Below are positions 8,865 through 17,475 of a DNA stretch of 64,000 bases, piece by piece. The notes under the pieces are model-generated. The model made no database searches. It was not told the DNA's origin and was given only the letters and a program-made list of their open reading frames with translations. The stretch covers positions 930,001 through 994,000 of the forward strand of contig NZ_RJJY01000001.1 in NCBI RefSeq assembly GCF_003751085.1, given 5' to 3'. The first letter of the stretch is position 1; each line of letters opens with the position of its first letter. The translations under genes were made by a program, and so were the position numbers. Source of the DNA: Micromonospora sp. Llam0. GTDB taxonomy: Bacteria > Actinomycetota > Actinomycetes > Mycobacteriales > Micromonosporaceae.

Positions 8865-9791
8865 ATGCGGCACACCCTGGAGCCGAACGCCCGGACCCTG
8901 CACGGCTACTTCTCACCCGACTATCCGCCGGTGCTCACCATCGACCCCGGTGACACGGTCACCTTCCGTACCCTGGACTGCTGGTGGTCGGCCGGTCCGT
9001 ACGCCGGCGGGCTGCACGACCAACGGCCCCGGCACGCGGCGTACCGGCCGGGCTTCGGCCACGCCCTGGTCGGGCCGGTCGCGGTGCGCGGTGCCCGGCC
9101 CGGGACGACCCTGTCGGTACGGGTCGACGAGGTGCAGCCGGCCGAGTGGGGCACCACGCTGGCCGGCAGCGCGTTGACCCCGCACAGTGAGCGGTACGGG
9201 ATCGCCGGCACCGAGACGGTGCACAGCTGGCAGCTGGATCCGACCGCCGGCACCGGCCGCAACCAGCTCGGGCACACGGTGACCCTGCGGCCCTTCCTCG
9301 GCGTGCTCGGCATGCCACCGGCGCAGCCCGGCGAGCACTCGACGATCCCGCCCCGACGCTGCGGCGGCAACCTGGACTGCAAGGACCTGGTCGCCGGCAG
9401 CACCCTGCTGCTGCCGGTCACCGTCGGCGGCGCGCTGTTCTCCGTCGGCGACGGGCACGCCGCCCAGGGCGACGGCGAGATCTGCGGTACGGCGATCGAG
9501 TGCCCGATGGACCGGGTCCAGCTCACCTTCGACCTGGTCGACGACCAGCCGTTGACCGGCCCGGTGGCCCGGGTCGACGGCGCCTGGCTGACTCTCGGCC
9601 TGGGCGACACCCTGGACGCCGCCACCGCCGACGCCCTCGACGCGATGATCACCCTGATGTCCCGCCGGCACGAGCTGTCCCGGGGCGACGCGGTCGCCCT
9701 GGCCAGCGTCGTCGTCGATGTACGGGTCACGCAGATCGTCAACGGCGTCGTCGGCGTGCACGCCCGGCTCGCCGACGACGCCATCCGTTGA
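8865..9791 (+). CDS. Acetamidase/formamidase family protein
   Basis: FmdA/AmdA family; these enzymes hydrolyse formamide or short aliphatic amides to ammonia and the acid. The 308-residue length and the motifs DPGDTVTFRTLDCWW, RCGGNLDCKDL, GDGHAAQGDGE and CPMDRVQLTFDLV are typical of the fold. The GDGHAAQGDGEICG segment corresponds to the metal-site region conserved in the family. It follows the HExxH gene by 9 bp and ends 16 bp from the convergent GH127 gene. The exact amide substrate cannot be told from the sequence. Confidence 0.9.
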   Translation: MRHTLEPNARTLHGYFSPDYPPVLTIDPGDTVTFRTLDCWWSAGPYAGGLHDQRPRHAAYRPGFGHALVGPVAVRGARPGTTLSVRVDEVQPAEWGTTLAGSALTPHSERYGIAGTETVHSWQLDPTAGTGRNQLGHTVTLRPFLGVLGMPPAQPGEHSTIPPRRCGGNLDCKDLVAGSTLLLPVTVGGALFSVGDGHAAQGDGEICGTAIECPMDRVQLTFDLVDDQPLTGPVARVDGAWLTLGLGDTLDAATADALDAMITLMSRRHELSRGDAVALASVVVDVRVTQIVNGVVGVHARLADDAIR

Positions 9792-9807
9792 ACGCCGCCC
9801 CGGGCTG

Positions 9808-12543
9808 CTAGACGAACCGCCAGAGGTGGTCGTTGGTGCCGTTGTCGTCCCAGATGATGACCTGGGCCCCCTGAGCGGTGGACGCGCCGCTGACGCCGAG
9901 GACCCGGCCGCCGTTCGCGCACTGGATCCGGAAGTAGCCGTTGGCTCCGTACCGCAGCCGCCACCGGTGGTCGTTGGTGCCGTTGTCGGCCCACTGGAGC
10001 ACCCGGGCACCGTTGGCGGTGCTGGCGTTTTCCACGCCGAGTACCTTGCCGCTGTTGGAGTTGCGCAGGCGCAGGTAGCCACCCGTGTCGATCATGGCGG
10101 TCCACAGATGATCGGCGGTGCCGGTGTCGCCCCATTGGATGACCAGGCCGCCGTCGGCGGTGGACATGTTCTGTACGCCGAGCACGAGGCCGCTGCCGAG
10201 GTTCTGGATCCGCCGGGCACCGGTGGGGAGGAACCGCCACTGGTTGTCCGCCGTGCCGTTGTCCGGATCCTGGACCGCCCGGGCACCCTGGGCGGTGGAG
10301 CCGTTCAGGATGGCCAGCAGCTTCCCGGTGTGCACGTTGCGGATCTTGTGCGAGCCGTCTCCGACATCGACGATGGTCCACCGGTGGTCGGCGGTTCCGG
10401 TGTCGCCCCACTGCAGAATCGGAGTGTTGTCGGCGGTGGACATGTTCTGTACGCCGAGCACCTTCCCGCTGTGGACGTTGCGCAACCGCAGGGCGGTCCC
10501 GTCGACGATCAACTGCCACTCGTGGTCGGCGGTGCCGTTGTCGGCCCACTGCAATGCCAGGCCGCCGTCGGCGGTCGACATGTTCTGGATGCCGAGCACC
10601 AGTCCACTGGCCGCGTTGGCCAGGCGGAAACTGGCGCTCGAATCGGTGCCCCCACCGCCGCGGTTCCAGTACACCGTGTAGTTGTGACCCTGGGCGTCGT
10701 AGAAGGGGCCGAGGTTGACCGTGGCGCCGTTGGCGGTGGCGGTGAAGGCCAGCGAACTGGTGCTGGTCCGGGTCACCGAACTGGTGTTCAACGAGGGGAG
10801 AGCGCTCAGGGTCGTGTTGCCGTAGTTTCCCGACAACACGACCGGGCCGTAGACGAGCGCCACCACGTTCTGGTTGTCGTTGGCGGGCTCTACCGCGACC
10901 TGCATCGGCAGCCGTACCGTGACCGCGTCACCGGATGTCCAGGAGCGGGTGAGCGCGGCGTAGGTGCCCGGCGTGGTGGCGATGCTCTGCGCGACACCGT
11001 TGACGCTGATGGTGGCGTTGCTGGCCCAGGCGGGGATGCGTACCCGCATGGTCCAGGAGCCGCTGACGTTGCCGGTGACGGTGAGGGTGGTGGTGTCGCT
11101 GACCGGGTAGCTGGTGGTCTGGGTGACGGTGATCCCGCGTTGGGACCAGTTGAGCACCGACGGCAGGAACAGGTTCACGGTCAGCGTGGTGCTGTTGTGG
11201 AAGTAGATGGAGTCCATCAGCTTCGTGTTCGTCTCGATGCCGGTGCCCTGGCAGCACCAGAACGAGTTGTAGTCGGTGCTGAAGGTGCCGCCGCCCCAGG
11301 CCGGGCCGACGCCACGGCGACCGCCGGGCCGCAGCGGGGTGAAGTAGGTGCCGTGCCCGTGGTTGCTGGCCGGGTTCTGCTGGCCGATGAGGTGGTTGAG
11401 CAGGGCCCGCTCGTAGTAGTCGAAGTACGCCACCCGGTTCGGGTCCAGCAGCCACAGCTCGCGGGTCAGTTTGAGCATGTTGTACGTGTTGCACGCCTCG
11501 GCGGTGTCGTTGGCGAGGTACCCGGCGATGGCGTTCGGGGGGCGGAAGTGTTCCGCCTGGCTGTTGCCGCCGATCACGTAGGTGTGCGTGTCGACGGTCA
11601 TGTTCCAGGCGTTGCTGGCGATGTCGCGGTAGCGGGTGGTGCCGGTGGCCTTGTACTCCCGCGCGGCACCCACCCACTTCGGGATCTGGGTGTTCGCGTG
11701 TTTGCCGTTGAGTTGGTCCTGGTTGGCGGCGAGCGGGTTGAAGACCGAGGCGTGGTCGAACCGTTGCGCGGTGGCGAGCCAGCGAGCGTCGCCGGTCTGC
11801 TGGTAGAGGTCGGCCAGCACGGCGTTCATGCCGCCGAATTCGGTGTTCAGCACCGTCTGCATCTGGTTGTAGCTCAGCCGGCCGGTCCGCCAGTCGACCC
11901 AGCCGGCGAGCCGCAGCAGGACGTCTCGGGCCTGGTTGTTGCCCATGTAGCGCCAGACGTCGAGCAGCCCGGCCAGCGTCTTGTGGATGCAGTAGTACGA
12001 CACGGCGACGAAGCCGCCCGATTCGAGAGCGGCGATGTCGGACTCGGGGAAGCCGGACAGGTATCCGGTGTTGAATCCGGCGGCGCCGTTGTTGGCCTGA
12101 CACTTGGCCAACTCGCCGACCATGTAGTTGGCCTTGTCCCGGCAGGTGGTGTCGCCGGTGACGGCGTAGGCGTACGACCAGGCGGTGAGGAAGTGCCCCT
12201 GCATGTGGGAGCGGAAGGGAAAGTTCGGGGCATCCCAGCCGCCGTTGGTGGCGGCTCCGTTGGTGGAGAGTCGGTGGTTGGCCCGAAAGACGTAGAGCAT
12301 CCGGTCCACGTCGACGAAGCGCAGATAGTTCAGGGTGCGGTTCTGGTTGTCCAGCCAACGGCTGCTGGTCAGCCGCACCTGACCCATCTCGAACGGATAC
12401 GCGGACACCCCGATGTCCGGACGGACCGGGGCGACCTCGGCGGCGGCTGCGGACATTCCGACCATCGGACCGACCGCCGAGGCGACAGTGGCGGCACCGG
12501 CGGCTTGGAGCAGTTGGCGGCGGTTCAGATCTGGAAAAGGCAT
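9808..12543 (-). CDS. Secreted GH127-type beta-L-arabinofuranosidase with C-terminal ricin-B repeats
   Basis: 911 residues from ATG 12543 (GATGGAG upstream). It begins with a Tat-type signal (NRRQLLQAAGAATVASAVGP), so it is exported. Residues about 45-620 form the DUF1680/GH127 (alpha/alpha)6 barrel. The zinc and nucleophile cysteines of the family are present: EAC with Cys351, and FWCCQGTG with Cys430 and Cys431, matching the ExC...CC pattern of characterised GH127 enzymes. From about residue 640 to the end come six QxW-type ricin-B/CBM13 units (LQWADNGTADHEW, IQWGDTGTADHLW and so on), which probably bind arabinan or galactan side chains. The LacI-type operator at 12667 controls it, probably together with the GH43 gene. 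Confidence 0.9.
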   Translation of the reverse strand: MPFPDLNRRQLLQAAGAATVASAVGPMVGMSAAAAEVAPVRPDIGVSAYPFEMGQVRLTSSRWLDNQNRTLNYLRFVDVDRMLYVFRANHRLSTNGAATNGGWDAPNFPFRSHMQGHFLTAWSYAYAVTGDTTCRDKANYMVGELAKCQANNGAAGFNTGYLSGFPESDIAALESGGFVAVSYYCIHKTLAGLLDVWRYMGNNQARDVLLRLAGWVDWRTGRLSYNQMQTVLNTEFGGMNAVLADLYQQTGDARWLATAQRFDHASVFNPLAANQDQLNGKHANTQIPKWVGAAREYKATGTTRYRDIASNAWNMTVDTHTYVIGGNSQAEHFRPPNAIAGYLANDTAEACNTYNMLKLTRELWLLDPNRVAYFDYYERALLNHLIGQQNPASNHGHGTYFTPLRPGGRRGVGPAWGGGTFSTDYNSFWCCQGTGIETNTKLMDSIYFHNSTTLTVNLFLPSVLNWSQRGITVTQTTSYPVSDTTTLTVTGNVSGSWTMRVRIPAWASNATISVNGVAQSIATTPGTYAALTRSWTSGDAVTVRLPMQVAVEPANDNQNVVALVYGPVVLSGNYGNTTLSALPSLNTSSVTRTSTSSLAFTATANGATVNLGPFYDAQGHNYTVYWNRGGGGTDSSASFRLANAASGLVLGIQNMSTADGGLALQWADNGTADHEWQLIVDGTALRLRNVHSGKVLGVQNMSTADNTPILQWGDTGTADHRWTIVDVGDGSHKIRNVHTGKLLAILNGSTAQGARAVQDPDNGTADNQWRFLPTGARRIQNLGSGLVLGVQNMSTADGGLVIQWGDTGTADHLWTAMIDTGGYLRLRNSNSGKVLGVENASTANGARVLQWADNGTNDHRWRLRYGANGYFRIQCANGGRVLGVSGASTAQGAQVIIWDDNGTNDHLWRFV

Positions 12544-12666
12544 GGTGGCTCCATCGGGTGTGGGGTGGGGAGCGGGCTGGGTGGGCGCTCCCGGGGTTCC
12601 CCGAAGTCCGGCGCGTCGAGGCGGCCGAGCCGCGCGGAACCGAGTCAGACTCAATGCAGGCTGGTC

Positions 12667-12684
12667 TATGTTAGCGATAACATA
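12667..12684. promoter_or_regulatory. LacI-type operator upstream of the GH127 gene
   Basis: TATGTTAGCGATAACATA, with perfect 7-bp arms TATGTTA/TAACATA, lies 124 bp before the start codon. It shares the TGTTAGCGNTAACA core with the site at 3907. Confidence 0.65.
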
Positions 12685-12747
12685 CTGGGTCCGTAACACG
12701 TCCGCAACCCCTCTGTCAGTGCAGCAGTCGCAGACTGGCTGACACGA

Positions 12748-13272
12748 TCACACCACCGTGGTCGAGCCGGGCCGAACGATCATCAGCACCGTGACGGTCG
12801 CCCAGAGCAGGTTGAACACCCCGGTGTACGCGGCCAGCCGGGCCGGGGCGGCGGTCGCTGACGTCGTCGTTGGCTCTGGGTCGTCGCCGGGAGTGTCGGT
12901 CTCGGTCAGCAGCGCCTGCTGGCGGGGGAGCACCCGCAGCACCAGCAGCGCGGCGGCGATCGCGGTGAGCGCGATCGACACGAGCAGCCAGGCGTCGGTG
13001 AGGACCCCGAGACTGGTGGCGGTGGCCCGTTGTGCGGCGCTGTCGCGGGCTGCGGTCGCCACCGGGTACACCACACCGGCGTCGGTGAGCCGGGTGTGTA
13101 GGTGGCGTTCCCGTACGGTCGAGTGGAGCCAGAACAGCACGGGCCAGATCCGGTTGGTGACCCGGGCCAGGCTCATGTAGCCGTCGACTTTGTCGACCAG
13201 GACGGGTAGCGGTTCGCGAGGCGGATGCGCGCGGAACGCGTCGACACGCTCTGCGACGAGATCGCCGGGCAT
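12748..13272 (-). pseudogene. Membrane protein fragment, 5' end cut by the ISL3 remnant
   Basis: An open frame of up to 174 residues from ATG 13272. Residues 20-50 read EPLPVLVDKVDGYMSLARVT, then come a possible helix (NRIWPVLFWLHST), a clear transmembrane helix (DAWLLVSIALTAIAAALLVLRVL) and a last hydrophobic stretch (GVFNLLWATVTVLMI). No RBS is seen before the first ATG, and the reading frame runs straight into the transposase remnant at about 13,290. The gene has therefore probably lost its 5' part. The family is not recognised. Confidence 0.55.
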
Positions 13273-13295
13273 ACCCGCCGGGATCAGCGTGCCGG

Positions 13296-13642
13296 TCCTC
13301 GCCGCGTGGAACGCCAAGGAAGACCTCCTCGACCTGCTGGCCCTGGCCCGCACCCACCCGGACCGGGAACACGTCGCCCGGCTGCTGCACCTCTTCTACC
13401 AGCGCTGCGCCGACAGCGATCTACCCGAACTCGCCCGCCTCGCGACCACGATCGAGATCTGGTGGCCCCAGATCCTCGCGTTCCTGCACACCGGCATCAC
13501 CAACGCAGGCTCCGAAGGCACCAACCGGGTCATCAAGACCGTCGCCCGCGACGCCTACGGCTTCCGCAACCCGATCAACCAACGCCTACGAACCCGCTGC
13601 GCGACCACCCGGAAAAGCCGCGGCCACCTCAACCCCGCCTAA
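13296..13642 (+). pseudogene. ISL3-family transposase, C-terminal remnant
   Basis: About 115 codons from VLAAWNAKEDLLDLLALA to the stop match the C-terminal third of ISL3-family DDE transposases. Recognisable parts are LHLFYQRCADSDLPELARL, IEIWWPQILAFLHTGITNA, GSEGTNRVIKTVARDAYGF and RTRCATTRKSRG. The last catalytic glutamate region (NAGSEGTNRVIK) is present, but the N-terminal zinc finger and the other acidic residues are absent. No inverted repeat pair could be identified, so only this stump remains. It abuts the cut membrane-protein gene on the other strand. Confidence 0.8.
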
Positions 13643-13783
13643 CTTCGAAGAGCCTCTTTGCTGCAACCCCGAACGCAGCGCGTAACCTACCAGGACCACG
13701 AGAATGCGCAGAACTCCTGGATGGAATGTCGAATTCTTAGCGGGTGGACTGCACCGCGCTGGAGCGCCGACACTGCGGTCTTC

Positions 13784-14098
13784 TCACTCGCCGACGCCTT
13801 CGCTGAGGTACCGTTCCACCGCCTCGACCTTTCCGGTAAGCGCCCCAGAAACACCCGGTCGATAATCGACCTTCACTACCGTACTCACCCGTGGCGCCAA
13901 CGCGGCCACAGCCTCCACCGCCTGCTTGACCACTCCCATGACCTCATCCCACGTATCCCCCTCGACCAACGTGAACATCGCATCGGTCTGGTTCGGCAAG
14001 CCCGAGGCCCGGACCACACGGATGCCCTCAGCGACGATCCGACCCACGTCCTCACCTACGCCCAACGGTGTCACCGAGAACGCCACCAGCACGGACAT
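13784..14098 (-). CDS. MTH1187/YkoF-type thiamine-binding protein
   Basis: 104 residues ([20 protein letters not shown]) of the UPF0045/MTH1187 family, small ferredoxin-like proteins that bind thiamine or its hydroxymethylpyrimidine part. Family features seen are the N-terminal strand VAFSVTPLG, the central [20 protein letters not shown] and the C-terminal VVKVDYRPG. The start at 14098 was chosen because it matches the family N-terminus; the frame is open upstream without a likely RBS. The gene sits between the ISL3 remnant and the first IS1380 copy, with no thiamine gene adjacent. Confidence 0.85.
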   Translation of the reverse strand: MSVLVAFSVTPLGVGEDVGRIVAEGIRVVRASGLPNQTDAMFTLVEGDTWDEVMGVVKQAVEAVAALAPRVSTVVKVDYRPGVSGALTGKVEAVERYLSEGVGE

Positions 14099-14233
14099 AG
14101 CCACTCCTTCCGCTGTGCTTCCGACTGCCGCCCAGCGGAGAGCAGCGGGTCCCTGAACCCCATAGATCACGAACAAGCTTCCCCCTGACTTCGGTCACCC
14201 GCTTCCGGTCCTCGTCTCCTGCTCTGCCCTGAG

Positions 14234-15921
14234 CCTCGATCCACCGATGAAGGTTTGACCGGCAGGACCCCGGCTACAGAAAGTGCCCTCTGAACTGGAA
14301 GGATAGGAGTTCTGACGCTTCTATCACTCGGTTCGAGAGGGCACCTCGCAGGTGAGAATACGCCAGGACGCGCCGGTGGTGCGCGCGACGTTCGACGATC
14401 CGAATCTGGTGTCGTGTGCCGGTCTCGTTCCGGTGATGCGCCTTGCCGAGCAGGCCGGTCTGCACGACGCGGTCGCAGACCGGGTCAGGCTACCGACGGA
14501 CAAGGGCGCGAACCCGGCCGGCAAGGTCGCCACGATCGTGGCCGGGATGCTCGCGGGCGCGGACAGCATCGACGACCTCGACATCGCCCGGCACGGCGGC
14601 ATGCGGTCGCTGTTCGGCGGCGTGTACGCGCCGTCGACACTCGGGTCGTTCCTGCGTACGTTCACCCACGGGCACGTACGGCAGTTACAGGCCGCCGCCC
14701 GCGACACCCTGATCGGTCTGACCGGCCGGGCACCGATCCTGACCGGCGCCGACACCCTGTGCTTCGTGGACATCGACTCCATGCTGCGGCGGGTGTACGG
14801 CAAGCAGAAGCAGGGCATCGGGTTCGGCCACGCCAAGGTCGGCGGCTACAACGTCTACCTGCGCGGCTACAACCCCCTGGTCGCGACGCTGTCCACCCCG
14901 CTGTCCGCGCCGGTGATCGCCGCCACGAGGCTGCGGTCGGGTAACGCCGGCTCGGCCCGGGGCGCCGCCACCATGATCGCCGAGGCCATCACGACCGCCC
15001 GGGCATGCGGCGCTTCGGGGGAGATCATGGTGCGAGCGGACTCGGCGTTCTACGCCAAGACGGTGATCAGCGGCTGCCGGCGTCGTGGCGTGCGGTTCTC
15101 GGTCACCTGCCGCATCGACCCGAAGATCCGCGCCGCGTGCGACGGCATCGCCGCCGACCAGTGGGTCGACATCACCTATCCGCAGGCCGTCTGGGACGAA
15201 GACGCCGGCCGGTGGATCTCCGACGCGCAGATCGCCGAAACCACGTACACCGCGTTCGCCGGCACCCGACACGAGGCGACCGCCCGGCTGATCGTGCGCC
15301 GCGTCCGCCGCGACGACCCGCAACAGATCCCCGGCCAGGACGAACTCCTGCCGACCTACCGGTACCACGCCGTGTTCACCGACAGCCCGTACACCCTCGT
15401 CCAGGCCGAAGCCCAGCACCGGCAACACGCGATCATCGAGCAGGTCAACGCCGACCTGATCGCCGGGCCCCTCGCCCACCTGCCCTCCGGACACTTCAGC
15501 GCCAACGACGCCTGGCTGACCTGCGCCGCGATCACGCACAACCTCACCCGCGCCGCCGGACACCTCGCCGCGGGCACCTGGTCGACCGCCAGACCCGCCA
15601 CCATCCGGACCCGGATCATCACCGTCGCGGCCCGCCTCGCCCACCGGGCCCGCACCATCCACCTACACCTGCCCGAGTACTGGCCCTGGCAGGCGGCGTT
15701 CGACAACCTGTTCACCGCCGTCCAGCCGGCACCCGGCTGACCACACCCCACCAGCCGAAACCAGGCGGCCCGACCACAGGCCACAATCCCCGTTCCACCT
15801 CGAACCCTCACCCTCGGAGCAAGCCGATCACGTGATCGGCGACTCCCTCACGCCCGCCCCACCACCCCAATACAGAAATGTTCAACCAACATTTAGCGGC
15901 AACCGCGTCGGTGGATCGAGG
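14234..15921 (+). mobile_element. IS1380-family insertion sequence, copy 1
   Basis: 1,688 bp, identical as far as I can read to copy 2 at 33120-34807. The ends are inverted repeats: CCTCGATCCACCGA on the left, and the complement of its start (GGTGGATCGAGG) on the right. The single transposase gene runs left to right. Flanking five bases are CTGAG on the left and CTCAG on the right. These do not match as a direct target duplication, unlike copy 2, so one flank has probably been replaced. Confidence 0.92.
14352..15740 (+). CDS. IS1380-family DDE transposase (copy 1)
   Basis: 462 residues. Typical DDE_Tnp_1/IS1380 features: LADARELIP-like motifs are absent, but DTLCFVDIDSMLRRVYG with its first Asp, an EIMVRADSAFYAK segment with the second Asp, and the C-terminal HFSANDAWLTCAAITHNLTR are all present. 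The full length suggests an active enzyme. Translation probably starts at 14352, just inside the left inverted repeat region. The copy at 33238 encodes the same protein without visible differences, so the two are recent duplicates. Confidence 0.93.
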   Translation: MRIRQDAPVVRATFDDPNLVSCAGLVPVMRLAEQAGLHDAVADRVRLPTDKGANPAGKVATIVAGMLAGADSIDDLDIARHGGMRSLFGGVYAPSTLGSFLRTFTHGHVRQLQAAARDTLIGLTGRAPILTGADTLCFVDIDSMLRRVYGKQKQGIGFGHAKVGGYNVYLRGYNPLVATLSTPLSAPVIAATRLRSGNAGSARGAATMIAEAITTARACGASGEIMVRADSAFYAKTVISGCRRRGVRFSVTCRIDPKIRAACDGIAADQWVDITYPQAVWDEDAGRWISDAQIAETTYTAFAGTRHEATARLIVRRVRRDDPQQIPGQDELLPTYRYHAVFTDSPYTLVQAEAQHRQHAIIEQVNADLIAGPLAHLPSGHFSANDAWLTCAAITHNLTRAAGHLAAGTWSTARPATIRTRIITVAARLAHRARTIHLHLPEYWPWQAAFDNLFTAVQPAPG

Positions 15922-15926
15922 CTCAG

Positions 15927-16232
15927 CATCCGGCGCAGGTGCCACCTCACGCGCGGCCAGCAGCCGGAACCGTGGGTCCCGCCCGATGTAAGTCTGCCCC
16001 GGCGGCCGCCGGGGCAACGGCGGCCGGTTCGGCGTCGGGCCTTCATTGCGAACGACGTACGGTGGCACGCCATACCTACTGCCGGGAGTTTGGTTCCTGG
16101 TCAAGATCTTTCCCCTTCGCACGGAGGACTGTTGAAGGATCTTCTGTGGACTCTTCCTGTGTGGAGGGGATGTCGGGACCTCTGCGTCAGGTAGCCTAGG
16201 CACGTTCATAAACGTCCCGGGAGTGATCAACC
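15927..16232. other. 306-bp non-coding spacer between IS1380 copy 1 and the XRE gene
   Basis: I see no convincing gene here. A minus-strand open frame (reading VVRNEGPTPNRPPLPRRPPG) could be the end of something cut by the IS, but it has no recognisable family. The last 40 bp include TAGCCT and the partly symmetric ACGTTCATAAACGT next to the XRE start, which could be its promoter and operator. Confidence 0.4.
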
Positions 16233-16955
16233 ATGAACACAGCGCTGCACGTGGCGATGAGCCGGACCGGCATGACGCCCGCGACCCTGGCCGGCAAGGT
16301 GGGAGTCGACCCGAAGACCGTCGCCCGGTGGCTCGGCGGTCGCGTACCTCACCCCCGCCACCGCTCGCAGGTCGCCCAGGTGCTGAGAGAAGATGAAGAC
16401 GTGATCTGGTCCGGCTTGCTCAAACGCGGATACGACCGGGAGATCCGCGCCGCATGGCCGACACGCTCAGCCGTCCCCCGGGAACTCTGGAACGACCTCA
16501 TCCACCGCGCCACGTCCCGCATCTGGTGCGCCGGCTACACCTCGTACTTCCTCTGGACCGAGGTCCCCGGCATCACACCCACCCTGCGCAACAAAGCCGC
16601 ATCCGGCCTCGACCTGCGCTTCCTCCTCGGACTCAAGGACTCACCCGTCACCCACGAGCGTGAACGCATCGAAGACGCCGCCCTGTCGATCTCCACCCGC
16701 ATCGACATCACCACCGCCGAACTCACCAAGATCGAACCCACCCCACAGGTACGCCACACCGACCGCCACATCAGCCTGTCCGTCTGGATCTTCGACGACG
16801 AAGCCCTCGTCAGCACCCACCTCGCCGACCAACTCGGACACGCCTCCCCCACCCTGCACATCCGCCGCCGCGGCCCCGGCGGCCTGTTCGACCAGTACGC
16901 CAACCACGTCGACCACCTCTGGGAAACAGCCCACGCACCAGCACCGGCCCCATGA
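16233..16955 (+). CDS. XRE-family regulator with C-terminal sensor-like domain
   Basis: 240 residues. The N-terminal helix-turn-helix (MSRTGMTPATLAGKVGVDPK followed by TVARWLGG, residues 9-38) is of the Cro/XRE type. The rest (residues 75-235) is a compact domain starting RELWNDLIHRATSRIWCAGY and containing HISLSVWIFDDEALVSTHLA. It resembles the ligand-sensing or phospholipase-D-like C-terminal domains of such regulators in actinomycetes; the ligand is unknown. Its stop overlaps the next, broken, GntR gene as ATGA. ACGTTCATAAACGT just upstream may be an autoregulatory site. Confidence 0.8.
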   Translation: MNTALHVAMSRTGMTPATLAGKVGVDPKTVARWLGGRVPHPRHRSQVAQVLREDEDVIWSGLLKRGYDREIRAAWPTRSAVPRELWNDLIHRATSRIWCAGYTSYFLWTEVPGITPTLRNKAASGLDLRFLLGLKDSPVTHERERIEDAALSISTRIDITTAELTKIEPTPQVRHTDRHISLSVWIFDDEALVSTHLADQLGHASPTLHIRRRGPGGLFDQYANHVDHLWETAHAPAPAP

Positions 16956-17345
16956 CAGACCAGGGCTGGACCAGCAGCTCAGACCCGTACCTCGTCGCGC
17001 AGCAGCACGACGCGTGGTCCGCCGAGGCCGCCGGCCGGGGACGCGTCGGCACCCAACAGCTTCTCGGCGTCGAGACCATCGACGTGGACACACAGGTCAG
17101 ACGCGCGCTCGGACTCGCCACCGGCGAACGAGCCGTCGTCCGCCGCCGCCTCATCCTCGAAGACAATCGCCCCGTCGAACTCGCCGACTCCTACTACCCG
17201 GAACCCATCGCCGCCGGCACCCCACTGGCCGACAACCGCAAGGTCAAAGGCGGCGCGCGGCCAACCCGTCGAGTACGCCGTCATGCGTACCGTGACCAGC
17301 CGCTCCACCGGCCACACCTACCAGATGCAAATCCCGCCCGCCTGA
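16952..17345 (+). pseudogene. Broken GntR-family regulator (UTRA domain only, internally deleted)
   Basis: The frame opening at 16952 encodes the start of a GntR UTRA domain (TQVRRALGLATGERAVVRRR, then RPVELADSYYPEPIAAGTPL, then KVKGGA). At about 17,255 it goes out of frame. The other frame then continues with a normal UTRA C-terminus, GQPVEYAVMRTVTSRSTGHT, ending YQMQIPPA with a stop at 17345. The DNA-binding winged helix that should precede the UTRA domain is missing, and some 30-40 residues of the middle are lost at the junction. KorSA-type GntR repressors of actinomycete integrative elements are the closest relatives I recall. Confidence 0.75.
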
Positions 17346-17475
17346 CAGACCCCGGCCGACAGCGCTGCCGTTCGTCCCGCTGGCGGCGGGCCCTGGGGGT
17401 CGATCGGGGGTCGATCGCCGTCGCCGGTCGCAGGGTGGGCCTGGTGTCAAGAGAGAACGAGAACGCGGTCTGAAC

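Noticed and set aside
9718..12696. Long plus-strand frame of 992 codons opposite the GH127 gene
   Set aside because: Its translation is low-complexity Gly/Val/Arg without any domain; the minus strand has catalytic motifs and ricin repeats.
15808..16230. Minus-strand open frame of about 140 codons beside IS1380 copy 1
   Set aside because: It runs into the IS, is rich in Arg and Pro and matches no family I know; recorded only as a spacer.
17346..17475. Small inverted and direct repeats (CCCGC...GCGGG, GGTCGATCG twice)
   Set aside because: Stems are short and common at this GC content; not enough for a terminator call.
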